Below, piece by piece: positions 10,445 through 18,744 of a stretch of DNA of 63,497 bases (within the stretch, counting starts at the first letter, position 1; each line of letters starts with the position of its first letter). Position numbers and translations under genes: made by a program. The stretch is from assembly GCA_017557195.1 (NCBI GenBank), contig JAFZAL010000020.1, positions 1 through 63,497 on the forward strand, in the 5' to 3' direction. Source of the stretch: Thermoguttaceae bacterium (lineage in GTDB: Bacteria; Planctomycetota; Planctomycetia; Pirellulales; Thermoguttaceae). The notes below the pieces were generated by a model, which saw only the letters and a program-made list of their open reading frames with translations, had not been told where the DNA came from and did no database searches.

Positions 10445-10474
10445 ATTATAACATAAAATTAAAAAGTTTTGCAA
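10445..10474 (-). promoter_or_regulatory. Promoter of the 1820-aa PEP-CTERM gene
   Basis: On the minus strand TTGCAA (10469-10474) and TATAAT (10445-10450) are 18 bp apart, leaving a leader of ~100 nt. The -10 region and ~40 nt downstream are conserved upstream of the paralogue at 15405-15451, which supports a real control region. The 10340-10626 spacer otherwise holds only AT-rich sequence and the hairpins at 10560-10612. Confidence 0.65.
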
Positions 10475-10559
10475 ATAAAAAGAGAAAAATAATAGAAAAA
10501 GTTAAAAAAGAACAGTCTATAATAACAGATACTATAGACAATAATATCTATTTAAGGGG

Positions 10560-10612
10560 GGCGGGTATTACCCGCCAGCAAATAACCATTATTTTTCGCG
10601 GACAATGTCCGC
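10560..10612. other. Two hairpins downstream of the 1569-aa gene
   Basis: GGCGGGT/ACCCGCC with a 3-nt loop (10560-10576) and GCGGAC/GTCCGC (10598-10612) lie just beyond the stop of the minus-strand gene. On that strand they are not followed by a U-tract, so they may be 3' stabilisers or dispersed hairpin repeats rather than classical terminators. Confidence 0.5.
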
Positions 10613-10626
10613 TCCCCAGAAACGTT

Positions 10627-13600
10627 TTACGCTTTACGATTTCTTTTTCGCCAGTAGAGCAGCCCGGCGGCGCCGAGAATCAGCAACGCCCAGGTGGACG
10701 GTTCCGGAATCGCGTTATGGTCGCCGAAGGTAAGCGTACCGTCAGCGTTGAGCCAGTAGATGAAGGAAATTCCTTCGTCGTTAAGCAGCGTCAGGTTGAC
10801 GTTGTCGATATTGTACAATTCTTCTGGATTGTCGTCTATGAGCCAATCAAGCGTTACAATCTGTCCGAGGAAGTCGCTGGCGTTGTTCAGGTGAACTGTC
10901 AGATTGAGAGGATTGGCAAGCGTTATGTCCCCGTCAAAGCCGGTGAAGTCCAGCTTGTCCATGCCCGTCTCTTTTTCGGTTGTGTAAGCGTCCAGTAAGA
11001 GAGCGCCTCTTAAAATAACTCTTCCATCGCCTTCAATCGCGACGGTAGTCGGCAATTCGTCATTGCCGTACCCGGGATCAAGCGTCGTTCCTGCGCCAAC
11101 TTCCAGCGCGCCGTTGTGGAGTTTTATAGTCGCCAGATGAATGTTAGTCGTATCGCCAGGATTGTCAATCTTGACCGTTGTATCGGCGTCAACTGTCAGT
11201 TCGTCTAACGACCCTAGTTCGGAATTCGTCAAAACGAGCGTTCCGCCGCCAGCAACCGTCAAAGCAGGTTGTGCTGCGCTTCTCTTGGGGACGCTGTTAA
11301 TTGCTTCCCTTTGAGTGAACACAGCGCCGGGGTTAATGCCGATAGTCGCGTCGTTAGTCAGCGTAATTGGAACGCTGGAATCCAGACTCTTGACAAACAG
11401 CATCGCGCCGGAGCCGTCTCCAGTTCCTGCAATCTCAAATTTAGTCAATTCACGAATGCCGGCGTATGTGGAGCTAGTATAACTCGAATTGAGCAACATC
11501 TGTCCGGTTCCGGAAATCGTAACGTTTCCCGAGTCCGAAGAATCAGAACCATACAGAGCGCTGGTAATCTCAACGATTCCACCGGTAATGTTGAGCTGAG
11601 CGTCTTCGCCAGCGCCGGCGTGTCCAAGTTTAATATTATTGACTTTCATATAGCCGCCGGAAACATTGATTTTTCCTTTAGAATTGGAACCAGTTGCAAC
11701 TGATAGAGTATTTGTCATTGTGAAAGTTCCGCCGGAAATGTTGATTGTTCCTGTAGAGTCAGTTCCGGTTGCCATATTCAATACGCCGGTGGTATTGAAT
11801 GTACCGCCGGAAATGTCAATTATTCCTGTAGAGCCAGTTCTGGTTGCCAAATTCACTTCGCCTCCGGTTGAGAAAGCCCCGCCAGTCATGGTGAGCACAC
11901 CTTTCGAATATTTGGAACCGATGTAAGAAGGTTTACTATTTTGAACCTGCAATGCGCCGCCATTTATTTCCAATTCGGCAACAACGTTTTGTGTATCCGA
12001 ATCGCAAATATAAAAACCTCCATTGCTGAGACCGCATTGGACAAGTCCGTTATTGATAACGAGTTTAGCTGATGTCAGTTTATCCGAGCTTGTAGAACCG
12101 GTTTTGCCGATTGTGAGTCTGCGGCTTGCATTGAGCGTTCCGCCATTGACTTCAACGTAGGCTGGATTTGATTCCGTTCCAGAAACAAAAAAGTTTTTAT
12201 CGTCTTTTGTTGCGAATGTTCCGCCGTTGACAATGAGCGTTCCATTCATTTCAATATTATCGCTTCCATAGGTTGTTGTTCCACCGTCAATAACTAATAA
12301 ATGTCCTAACGTAACAGGCGCGTTGATTGAAAATGTATTTGTGCCGCCTAAAATAACAAGATCTCCGGCAAAGTCTTTGAATTTGTTTGTTCCTTCGAGA
12401 ACAAATCCGGTTTTGTTAGTCGTTTGACCAGACCAGCTGCTATCGTCGCTCATATAAGCCTCTCCCCCGTTCCAGACTTTTACGCCTGTCGGTTCGGAAC
12501 CGTATTGAGCAACCACTGCTTTGTAATTATTAAAATCCACAACATTATGGGACCAACCATCAGGAACGGACGTCATGTTATTTACTGTGTTGGCAACAGT
12601 ATCAATGTTAAAGATTCCTACTATTACCTGATCTCCAGCAGTATGAGTATAACCGCTAATGGGTTCGCTAATAGGATTAACTTTAACGGAGCCGCTTGTC
12701 GCGCTGAATGTTCCGTCGAGCGCATTGATATATCCTTCAGTATTCAAATTGATAGTCGTTCCATTAAGAGTCGTCTCACCGGCATTATGGAGCGATCCAA
12801 CGTTAAGCGTTCCTCCGGTAAGACTGGCGCTGGTTCCTGAATTAACCGTCAACTCGCCAGCGTTGATTACGCCGCCGGAAAGCTTCAAAGATGATTCGGG
12901 GTTAATGATATTAACCTGAGCGGCAGTAACTTTGCCGCCGGAAACTTCTAACGAACCAACGTTATTATAGCCAACCGACAACTCTTTGGCAACGTTCAGC
13001 TGCCCATTGCCTTGAATAAACACATGACCTTCTGAACCAGCTTCGTGACTGATTCGAGCGGCGCTGGACAGGTTCATTACGCCGCCGTCAATGGTAAGTT
13101 CACCGTATGAGCCGTTTGCTCGACCAACGCGAAGACTGGTAGAATTGACTTCGCCGCCGGAAATCGTGGCATAGCCGTTTCCTTTGTAACCAACATTAAT
13201 TTCAGTACCGGTAATATTGAGCTTACCGCCTTTTATTTCAAAATGGCCGGTTGAATCAGAAGCATATCCAATTTGAAGAGCTTTGAGTTGAGCATAACCG
13301 CCATCAATGGTAAGCGTTCCATCGCCTGTGCCATAGTAGCCAAGATGGGTTTCATTATTTTCAACAAAAAGTTGACCGTCTTGAAGAACTTCAACAACGC
13401 CTGTTCCCTCGCGTCCAATACGGAACGAGTTGTCTGAATGGGTGACGTTTAAAGAACCGTTTTTAATAGAAACGTACCCAGTTGAATTTGGGGAATAGCC
13501 GATATTGGTTAGCCCCTTGGCAGTAATGGCTCCGCCGGTAATTGCCAATGTTCCTCCATACGTTTTGATTGTTTCCTCCTCATCATCATTCTTTGTTCCT

Positions 13601-15336
13601 TTAGCAGAATAGCCGACGTTAAAATTACCACTTCCAGTTAAAGTTCCGCCAGAAACATTGAGAATGCCAGTCGAGTTTCCATTGTAACCAACATTCAAAT
13701 TCCCAGTAACATTCACGTTAGCGTCGCCAGATATATTAATCGTACCCTTACCGGTAAAGCCAGCGTACATAACTAAGCCAACATTGGCAGTTCCGCCGGA
13801 AATGTTGACGGCGCCTGTTCCGTTTTCGCCAACGCGCAGGTCACCCATGGATGCTGTGCCGCCTGACATGTTGAACGTTCCGTTTGACCCGGAAGCATTT
13901 CCAACGTAAATATGGTTCTTGTTCGTGTTAAGGATTCCGCTTTTAACTTCAAGTGTGCCTGTTCCGTTGTTGCCGACATAAATAATTTTAGAACTAACGG
14001 TTCCACCTTCAACGTTAAGAATACCCAGAGAGTTTTCTTCAGCGCCAATAAGAATATTGCCTGAACTGGTAAACGAGCCGCCAGAAATAGTGGCAACGTT
14101 AGCTATGGGTTTGTTATCGTCATCTACTTTAGCGGTATTTTCTCCAACGTGAAGAAGACCAACGGTTACCTTGCTGTCGGCGCCAGACATATTGAACGTT
14201 CCGACTGTACCAGCGCCGTATCCAACGTAAAGAACCTTCGAAGAAGCAAGGGTAATCGTTCCTCCGTTTTTAACTTCAAGCGAGCCGGTTCCGGCGCTGC
14301 CAACCATAATATGATTTGCTTTGACGGTTCCTCCGTCAATAGTAAGAGTCCCGTCGCCTGTACTGCTATAAGCAATGTGAATGTCTTGACCTGTACTGTT
14401 CAACGTTGAACCGGACAGAACGTTAACAACGCCGGTTCCCTCTTGTCCAATACGAAGAGAATGGCTCGGAGACGAAAATGTCGAGCCGTTTTTCAGCGTA
14501 ACTTCCCCAGACGATCCTGCAACTTTTCCAATATACAAATATCCAGAAGTTTTTATGGAAGAATTATCCAACGTGAGCGTTCCTTCTCCACTATTTCCAA
14601 CGGTTACGTTGCCAGAAAACGATTGATTTACAATGTTGGTAAAAGTCGCCGTTCCTTTTGCCGCGGCTTTTTCAGAAGATGCGCCGTTGTTACCCAAGGT
14701 AAGAGCGCTGACGGAAAGAGTTCCTCCGCTCATGTTGAAAACGCCAACAGAGCCAGCGTAGTGTCCGACAAGGAATTCTCCATTAATTTTAACAGTTCCG
14801 CCGGTTTGAGTAAAAGTGGACGGATTTTCAAGCGTACCGGAATCATAACCGATTCGAAATTTTTTCGTAAAAGTTATTGAACCGCCGCTTGAAATTGAAA
14901 TATTGCCTCCTTTATTTAAGTTGAAGGTGTCTTTTTCAACATTAACTGTTCCACCGTTAATCTCAAGGGCTTTCTCAAAATGATCGGTTGTACCGCTTGT
15001 ACTAGAAATGGACAAAATACCGTTAGGCAAAACCGTTGTTAGAGGAAGGTTTTGCATGTCTGTGGTAAGAACCTTGATTTGAGACGTTCTATCGACTCCG
15101 CCGCCGATTTTCAAACCCTTAGAGGTACTTGGAACGCCTGCCGTTGAGCCGCTATAAAGCCGAATTAAATCTGTTGTACCTTTAACCCAAACCGAATTTC
15201 CATTATTCATGGGGGTAAGAATTTCGCTGGCGCTGTTTGCGTTTTCTATGACAACCTCGGTTACCTCGTCTGCAAACGCCCACGCCGACGCCGCGCAAAC
15301 CAACAGTCCAACGAATAAAAGATATGCGTTTTTCAT
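10627..15336 (-). CDS. Giant beta-helical PEP-CTERM surface protein (1569 aa)
   Basis: The signal peptide starts MKNAYLLFVGLLVCAASAWA. The body repeats the pattern GTLTIDGGTVxxxxIMVGxAGTG dozens of times, giving a predicted parallel beta-helix. The C-terminus has PEPSTWALL (~1544-1552), a hydrophobic span and RKRNRKA, an exosortase sorting signal. A ~120-residue non-repeat block (from IKLGHAGAGEDAQLN through LYGSDSS and GIRELT to VFTQ) is shared with the neighbouring paralogue and with the protein at 20218. The start and leader (AGGTTTTGTTATG) match the paralogue, so the pair arose by tandem duplication followed by repeat gain or loss. It is likely a surface adhesin or matrix protein; partners are unknown. 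Confidence 0.85.
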   Translation of the reverse strand: MKNAYLLFVGLLVCAASAWAFADEVTEVVIENANSASEILTPMNNGNSVWVKGTTDLIRLYSGSTAGVPSTSKGLKIGGGVDRTSQIKVLTTDMQNLPLTTVLPNGILSISSTSGTTDHFEKALEINGGTVNVEKDTFNLNKGGNISISSGGSITFTKKFRIGYDSGTLENPSTFTQTGGTVKINGEFLVGHYAGSVGVFNMSGGTLSVSALTLGNNGASSEKAAAKGTATFTNIVNQSFSGNVTVGNSGEGTLTLDNSSIKTSGYLYIGKVAGSSGEVTLKNGSTFSSPSHSLRIGQEGTGVVNVLSGSTLNSTGQDIHIAYSSTGDGTLTIDGGTVKANHIMVGSAGTGSLEVKNGGTITLASSKVLYVGYGAGTVGTFNMSGADSKVTVGLLHVGENTAKVDDDNKPIANVATISGGSFTSSGNILIGAEENSLGILNVEGGTVSSKIIYVGNNGTGTLEVKSGILNTNKNHIYVGNASGSNGTFNMSGGTASMGDLRVGENGTGAVNISGGTANVGLVMYAGFTGKGTINISGDANVNVTGNLNVGYNGNSTGILNVSGGTLTGSGNFNVGYSAKGTKNDDEEETIKTYGGTLAITGGAITAKGLTNIGYSPNSTGYVSIKNGSLNVTHSDNSFRIGREGTGVVEVLQDGQLFVENNETHLGYYGTGDGTLTIDGGYAQLKALQIGYASDSTGHFEIKGGKLNITGTEINVGYKGNGYATISGGEVNSTSLRVGRANGSYGELTIDGGVMNLSSAARISHEAGSEGHVFIQGNGQLNVAKELSVGYNNVGSLEVSGGKVTAAQVNIINPESSLKLSGGVINAGELTVNSGTSASLTGGTLNVGSLHNAGETTLNGTTINLNTEGYINALDGTFSATSGSVKVNPISEPISGYTHTAGDQVIVGIFNIDTVANTVNNMTSVPDGWSHNVVDFNNYKAVVAQYGSEPTGVKVWNGGEAYMSDDSSWSGQTTNKTGFVLEGTNKFKDFAGDLVILGGTNTFSINAPVTLGHLLVIDGGTTTYGSDNIEMNGTLIVNGGTFATKDDKNFFVSGTESNPAYVEVNGGTLNASRRLTIGKTGSTSSDKLTSAKLVINNGLVQCGLSNGGFYICDSDTQNVVAELEINGGALQVQNSKPSYIGSKYSKGVLTMTGGAFSTGGEVNLATRTGSTGIIDISGGTFNTTGVLNMATGTDSTGTINISGGTFTMTNTLSVATGSNSKGKINVSGGYMKVNNIKLGHAGAGEDAQLNITGGIVEITSALYGSDSSDSGNVTISGTGQMLLNSSYTSSTYAGIRELTKFEIAGTGDGSGAMLFVKSLDSSVPITLTNDATIGINPGAVFTQREAINSVPKRSAAQPALTVAGGGTLVLTNSELGSLDELTVDADTTVKIDNPGDTTNIHLATIKLHNGALEVGAGTTLDPGYGNDELPTTVAIEGDGRVILRGALLLDAYTTEKETGMDKLDFTGFDGDITLANPLNLTVHLNNASDFLGQIVTLDWLIDDNPEELYNIDNVNLTLLNDEGISFIYWLNADGTLTFGDHNAIPEPSTWALLILGAAGLLYWRKRNRKA

Positions 15337-15404
15337 AACAAAACCTGTTATAGTAGTAAATGAAAATTGGGGTTAATATGTGATAAATCCAAGTCTCTGA
15401 TTTA

Positions 15405-15470
15405 TGAGCTTGTCTACACTGATACTATTTTACTAATTACCATTATAACATATAATCATTAAATAAAAGC
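15405..15470 (-). promoter_or_regulatory. Promoter and leader of the 1569-aa PEP-CTERM gene
   Basis: TATAAT on the minus strand at 15442-15447 and the ~40 nt downstream of it match the leader of the paralogue. The -35 region is poor (GCTTTT at 15465-15470 with a 17-bp spacer). The 15448-15592 part upstream is AT-rich with no gene. Confidence 0.5.
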
Positions 15471-15592
15471 GCTAAAGAGAGAAGATATATAAAAATTTCA
15501 AGAAAAAACTTGCTATAAACAGCATATTAATCAGATTTATTATACAGAATAATCGTCGTTGTCTTTGTAGACGAAAGAGTATTAGAACTTCT

Positions 15593-16567
15593 TCAATGTA
15601 GCCAGCCGTCGGGGGCGATTTCTTTCCCGTCAGCCGTCCACAGACCAGGCTGGTTCACGACGGTTCCAATTCTGGCAATCTTCGCGCCCAGCGAACGAAG
15701 CGTTTCGTCGCAGAGAATCTTTTCCGCCGTTTTTGGGGACGCGGTCAGAATCAGCTCGAAATCTTCGCCGTCTGATAAGGCATGTTCCAAAGGCGATTTA
15801 TCGTCATGCGTCTTTTTAACGTCGCGGTGAATCGGGATGGAGTCGAGGTCAAGAGCCGCCCCAACGTTGGACGCGGTCGTCATTCGGAACAGGTCAAGCG
15901 ACAAGCCGTCGGAGATGTCCATGGCGGCGTGAACGTCGTAGTTCTGCCGTAAATACAGGGCTTCATTGACCCGGGGCGTGAAGGTGAACTGTCGTCCGTG
16001 AATGCTTCCGCCGACCGCGCCGGTAAGCAGAATAGCGTCGCCGGGCTGAGCGGCGTTTCTTGTCCAGGGAACGTACTTTTTCCGCCCTTGCGAGTTGTGA
16101 GGAATCACGCCGAAGACGGTAATGGAAATCGTCAGCGGACCGCTAAAACAGTTGGTGTCGCCGCCGATCAGCGGGCAGTTGAACTCGTCCGCCAAGGTCA
16201 GCATGCCCTCGCAAAGACGTTTGAGATAATTCAGACAAGACAGATTCCCGTACGCGGGTTTCGACCAGTTTTTATCGACGGCAACCGAGGCGGTAAAACC
16301 GATCGGAGTCGCCGCCATCGCCGCCAGGTCTGAAAGATTGACGCCTAGAGCTTTTCTCCCAACCAGTTCCGGCTTCGCTTCCGCCAAGAGAAAATCGACG
16401 TCGTCAGAAAGCATGTCGGTACTGACAACGACGTCCCCAGTCGGGCGCGCCAAGACGGCAGCGTCGTCGCCCGGTCCGACAACAACGTTGGGATTGGAGT
16501 CGCGCGTTTGCGTCCACAGCCCACGGCTCTGGAGCCAGCGAAAGACGTCAGATTCAAGGGAAGACAT
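15593..16567 (-). CDS. thiL: Thiamine-monophosphate kinase
   Basis: This gene encodes 324 residues, the normal ThiL length. ThiL phosphorylates thiamine monophosphate with ATP to give the cofactor thiamine diphosphate in the cytoplasm. The AIR-synthase-type fold is shown by GPGDDAAVL (~32-40), STDMLSDDVDF (~49-59), the glycine/aspartate segment ALGVNLSDLAAMAATP (~73-88), GGDTNC near 140, and DISDGLSLDL with DGEDFELIL in the second half. The ATG at 16567 lies 9 nt from a heptamer-repeat element that fills the spacer to the upstream protease gene, and there is no Shine-Dalgarno site. No TPP riboswitch is visible. Co-transcription with the protease gene is possible. Confidence 0.93.
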   Translation of the reverse strand: MSSLESDVFRWLQSRGLWTQTRDSNPNVVVGPGDDAAVLARPTGDVVVSTDMLSDDVDFLLAEAKPELVGRKALGVNLSDLAAMAATPIGFTASVAVDKNWSKPAYGNLSCLNYLKRLCEGMLTLADEFNCPLIGGDTNCFSGPLTISITVFGVIPHNSQGRKKYVPWTRNAAQPGDAILLTGAVGGSIHGRQFTFTPRVNEALYLRQNYDVHAAMDISDGLSLDLFRMTTASNVGAALDLDSIPIHRDVKKTHDDKSPLEHALSDGEDFELILTASPKTAEKILCDETLRSLGAKIARIGTVVNQPGLWTADGKEIAPDGWLH

Positions 16568-16673
16568 GGGAAGAAGTGGTAAGTGGTTAGTGGTAAGTGG
16601 TTAGTGGTTAGTTGTAAGTAGTTAGCGAATCGCTTGCGTCCTTTCCACTTACCACTTAAAACTAACCACTCAA
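16568..16673. repeat. Heptamer repeat element, TTAGTGG/TAAGTGG type
   Basis: The element fills the whole spacer between the protease and thiL genes. The left arm has TAAGTGGTTAGTGG units (16575-16624), the right arm their complement (CCACTTACCACTT, CTAACCACT; 16644-16671). The loop contains CGCTTGCGTCC, which recurs in the element at 45894-46014 in the opposite orientation. Confidence 0.88.
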
Positions 16674-18029
16674 TCAGTAGCTTGCAACGTTATTGTTGTT
16701 AGCTTTGGTAAGCGTCATGGATCCGTAGAGGACGTTTTGATTGCGAATCACCAAAAACTTCAGCGGCGAGAAGGAAGCCAGATCGTCTCGAGTCAAAACG
16801 TACATAACGTTTTCCATGGAAAGGGTTTCCCATTTGTGAAGCCCGATAATCGCGTCGCCCGGTTCGATTCCCTGCTGGTCGGCAGGCGACCCGGCGCGGA
16901 CTCGAACGACCTTCATGCCGCCGCGGTACTGGGAACCGTATTTCTGCTTGAACTCAGTTGCAGAAATTTCAGTCAGCTGTAATCCGAGGACGTTCCAAAC
17001 CGCCAGATCGTCTCCGCTGAATCCAGCTGGCGCCTGCAGTTCCAACTCAAATTTATACGGTTCGTTATTGCGGATAATTTCCATGTTGACCGACGCGCCG
17101 CCGTAGTTCTCGACCAGAGCGCAGGCGAAATCCACGCGATTGGTTACGGTAACGCCGTCAACGGAACGGATGAAATCCCCTTGATGAATCCCGACGCGCT
17201 GGGCGGGAGAGTTGCTCTCAACCTTTTTGACCTGAACCGCTTTGCGACCGTCTGGCAGGACAACGGCGGCAACCGTCAACCCGTGCCGGGCGAGCTGATT
17301 CGTCTGGCTTTGGAGCATGTCCGCAACGCGTTCCAAAGCAGCGTCGACCGGAATGGCGAACCCGATTCCCTGCGCGCCGGCTCGAACGGCAGCGTTGATG
17401 CCGATCATCTCCCCGTCAATGTTGAGAAGCGGTCCGCCGGAGTTGCCGGGGTTGATGCTGGCGTCGGTCTGAATAAGATTGACGTACGTCTGGACGTCGG
17501 ACGCCTGAACTGTACGGTGCAGAGCGCTGACGATGCCCATGGTTACAGTATGTTCGTATCCGTAGGCGTTGCCCATAGCGATAACCGTTTCGCCAATTTC
17601 CAGCTCGTTGGAGTCGCCAATGGCAATGGTCTGCAGAGGAACGTCGGTTTCAATTTTAATAATAGCCAAGTCCGTAGACGGGTCGCGAGCAATGCAACGG
17701 GCGACGTAATTCTTTCCGTCTGCAGTAGTTACCTGAATTTCTTTGATGGAGTCAATAACGTGGAAATTGGTAACGATATAGCCACGAGGATCGATAATAA
17801 CGCCGGCGCCCATGCCTTTAACGCGTCGAACGGTATCGTTGGCGTTGTCGTCGGAAGAGAATATTTCTTTTTCGCCGCGAATATTGACAACGCTGGGGCG
17901 CGCCGCCGCTGCGGCTTTCACAACCGGATTATCGCGTCCGTAAGACCAGTCCGGGAAAATCAGGCAAACGCACAAAAGGAACGTTGACCAACACAAGGAC
18001 TGGAATACGAAATTACGGGATATGTTCAT
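16674..18029 (-). CDS. HtrA/DegP-like periplasmic serine protease with PDZ domains
   Basis: This gene encodes 451 residues. An N-terminal hydrophobic segment (FVFQSLCWSTFLLCVCLIF) is a signal peptide or anchor. The trypsin-like domain spans ~35-240, with catalytic His90 in TNFHVID, Asp120 in DPSTDLAII and Ser197 in NPGNSGGPLL. Two PDZ-like domains follow, around 250-335 (SPAQRVGIHQGDFIRSVDG) and 345-435 (SPADQQGIEPGDAIIGL). The family degrades or refolds misfolded envelope proteins, which is plausible here given the exported giants nearby. A minus-strand hairpin (GGTTTTAG/CTAAAACC, 18053-18077) lies just upstream of the start. The exact subfamily (DegP, DegQ or DegS) is unclear. Confidence 0.88.
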   Translation of the reverse strand: MNISRNFVFQSLCWSTFLLCVCLIFPDWSYGRDNPVVKAAAAARPSVVNIRGEKEIFSSDDNANDTVRRVKGMGAGVIIDPRGYIVTNFHVIDSIKEIQVTTADGKNYVARCIARDPSTDLAIIKIETDVPLQTIAIGDSNELEIGETVIAMGNAYGYEHTVTMGIVSALHRTVQASDVQTYVNLIQTDASINPGNSGGPLLNIDGEMIGINAAVRAGAQGIGFAIPVDAALERVADMLQSQTNQLARHGLTVAAVVLPDGRKAVQVKKVESNSPAQRVGIHQGDFIRSVDGVTVTNRVDFACALVENYGGASVNMEIIRNNEPYKFELELQAPAGFSGDDLAVWNVLGLQLTEISATEFKQKYGSQYRGGMKVVRVRAGSPADQQGIEPGDAIIGLHKWETLSMENVMYVLTRDDLASFSPLKFLVIRNQNVLYGSMTLTKANNNNVASY

Positions 18030-18443
18030 CTTAACTTAATATAAATATAAAGGGTTTTAGCTTGTCTGACTAAAACCAGAGGCAGGGATATTGCTTTTGT
18101 GGCAGCGATTGGATATCGCCCTACGCTAAAATTGAGAATTTCAGCGTATACTTCGGACGTTTGCAAAGAGCCGTACTCTTTACCCTTCATTCGCTTTTTA
18201 TAGAATCGGTTATTCCGTTTTAATAGTAAAAGTTTCACGTTAAGATCGGAATAACCGTTATAAATTACCTAGATTAACAGACGGTCAGGGAATGACGATT
18301 TATCTTCGGCGAATCAGAACGAATAATTCTATTCCTTAATATCTTACTGTTGCGAAGCCCGAGGGAATTGTACAGTTTGCTTAGCTCCGTTATTGCTTTT
18401 CAAAAACTCTCTATTTTCGCATGAGAAAATTATCTCCCCCCTA
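18030..18443. other. Gene-free spacer with two inverted repeats
   Basis: I see no convincing gene; a 70-codon minus-strand frame at 18026-18238 lacks a start signal and has no recognisable sequence. Two perfect inverted repeats stand out: GGTTTTAG/CTAAAACC at 18053-18077, 24 nt before the protease start, and the 11-bp CGGTTATTCCG/CGGAATAACCG at 18207-18257 with a 29-nt loop. Either could be a regulator site or an RNA hairpin. Confidence 0.5.
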
Positions 18444-18471
18444 TTGACAGTTCAGGGAAAAGGGGTATAAT
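18444..18471 (+). promoter_or_regulatory. Promoter of tRNA-Pro
   Basis: TTGACA (18444-18449) and TATAAT (18466-18471) are both perfect sigma-70-type boxes, 16 bp apart, ~75 bp before the mature tRNA. Confidence 0.85.
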
Positions 18472-18546
18472 CCGCATAATGTTTGAACGAGAAAGCAAGT
18501 TCATTCAGGTTTCCCGACGCTGTATTTACAGTGAAACCGTTATTAT

Positions 18547-18621
18547 CGGGGCTTAGCTCAGCCTGGCTAGAGCGCTACGTTCGGGACGTAGAGGTCGCAC
18601 GTTCAAATCGTGTAGCCCCGA
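18547..18621 (+). tRNA. tRNA-Pro (anticodon CGG)
   Basis: The acceptor stem CGGGGCT pairs with AGCCCCG, with the C1-G72 pair typical of bacterial tRNA-Pro. The anticodon stem CTACG/CGTAG holds the loop TTCGGGA, giving anticodon CGG for codon CCG. The T-arm GTTCAAATC is intact and the discriminator is A. CCA is not encoded. The gene has its own promoter and terminator. No integrase and no duplicated tRNA 3' end were noticed nearby. Confidence 0.96.
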
Positions 18622-18624
18622 TTC

Positions 18625-18654
18625 AAGCCGTTTTCAATTGAAAACGGCTTTTTT
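18625..18654 (+). terminator. Intrinsic terminator of tRNA-Pro
   Basis: A near-perfect palindrome AAGCCGTTTTC / GAAAACGGCTT is followed by TTTT directly after the tRNA. Confidence 0.9.
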
Positions 18655-18744
18655 CGTTCTTGTTCGATTTGCGGCTTCTCCGTTTTGTCGATGCGTTATC
18701 CTAACGGTCTGCGGCTCTGAGTTGCCTTGATATGCGCGTCGTCG

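Noticed and set aside
15337-16673. TPP riboswitch controlling thiL
   Set aside because: The sequence upstream of thiL is a heptamer-repeat element without the conserved thi-box.
18026-18238. 70-codon minus-strand frame upstream of the protease gene
   Set aside because: No ribosome-binding site or recognisable sequence, and it overlaps the start of the protease gene.
18547-18621. tRNA-Pro as attachment site of a genomic island covering the glycosidase block
   Set aside because: No integrase and no duplicated tRNA 3' end were found, and composition does not change visibly.
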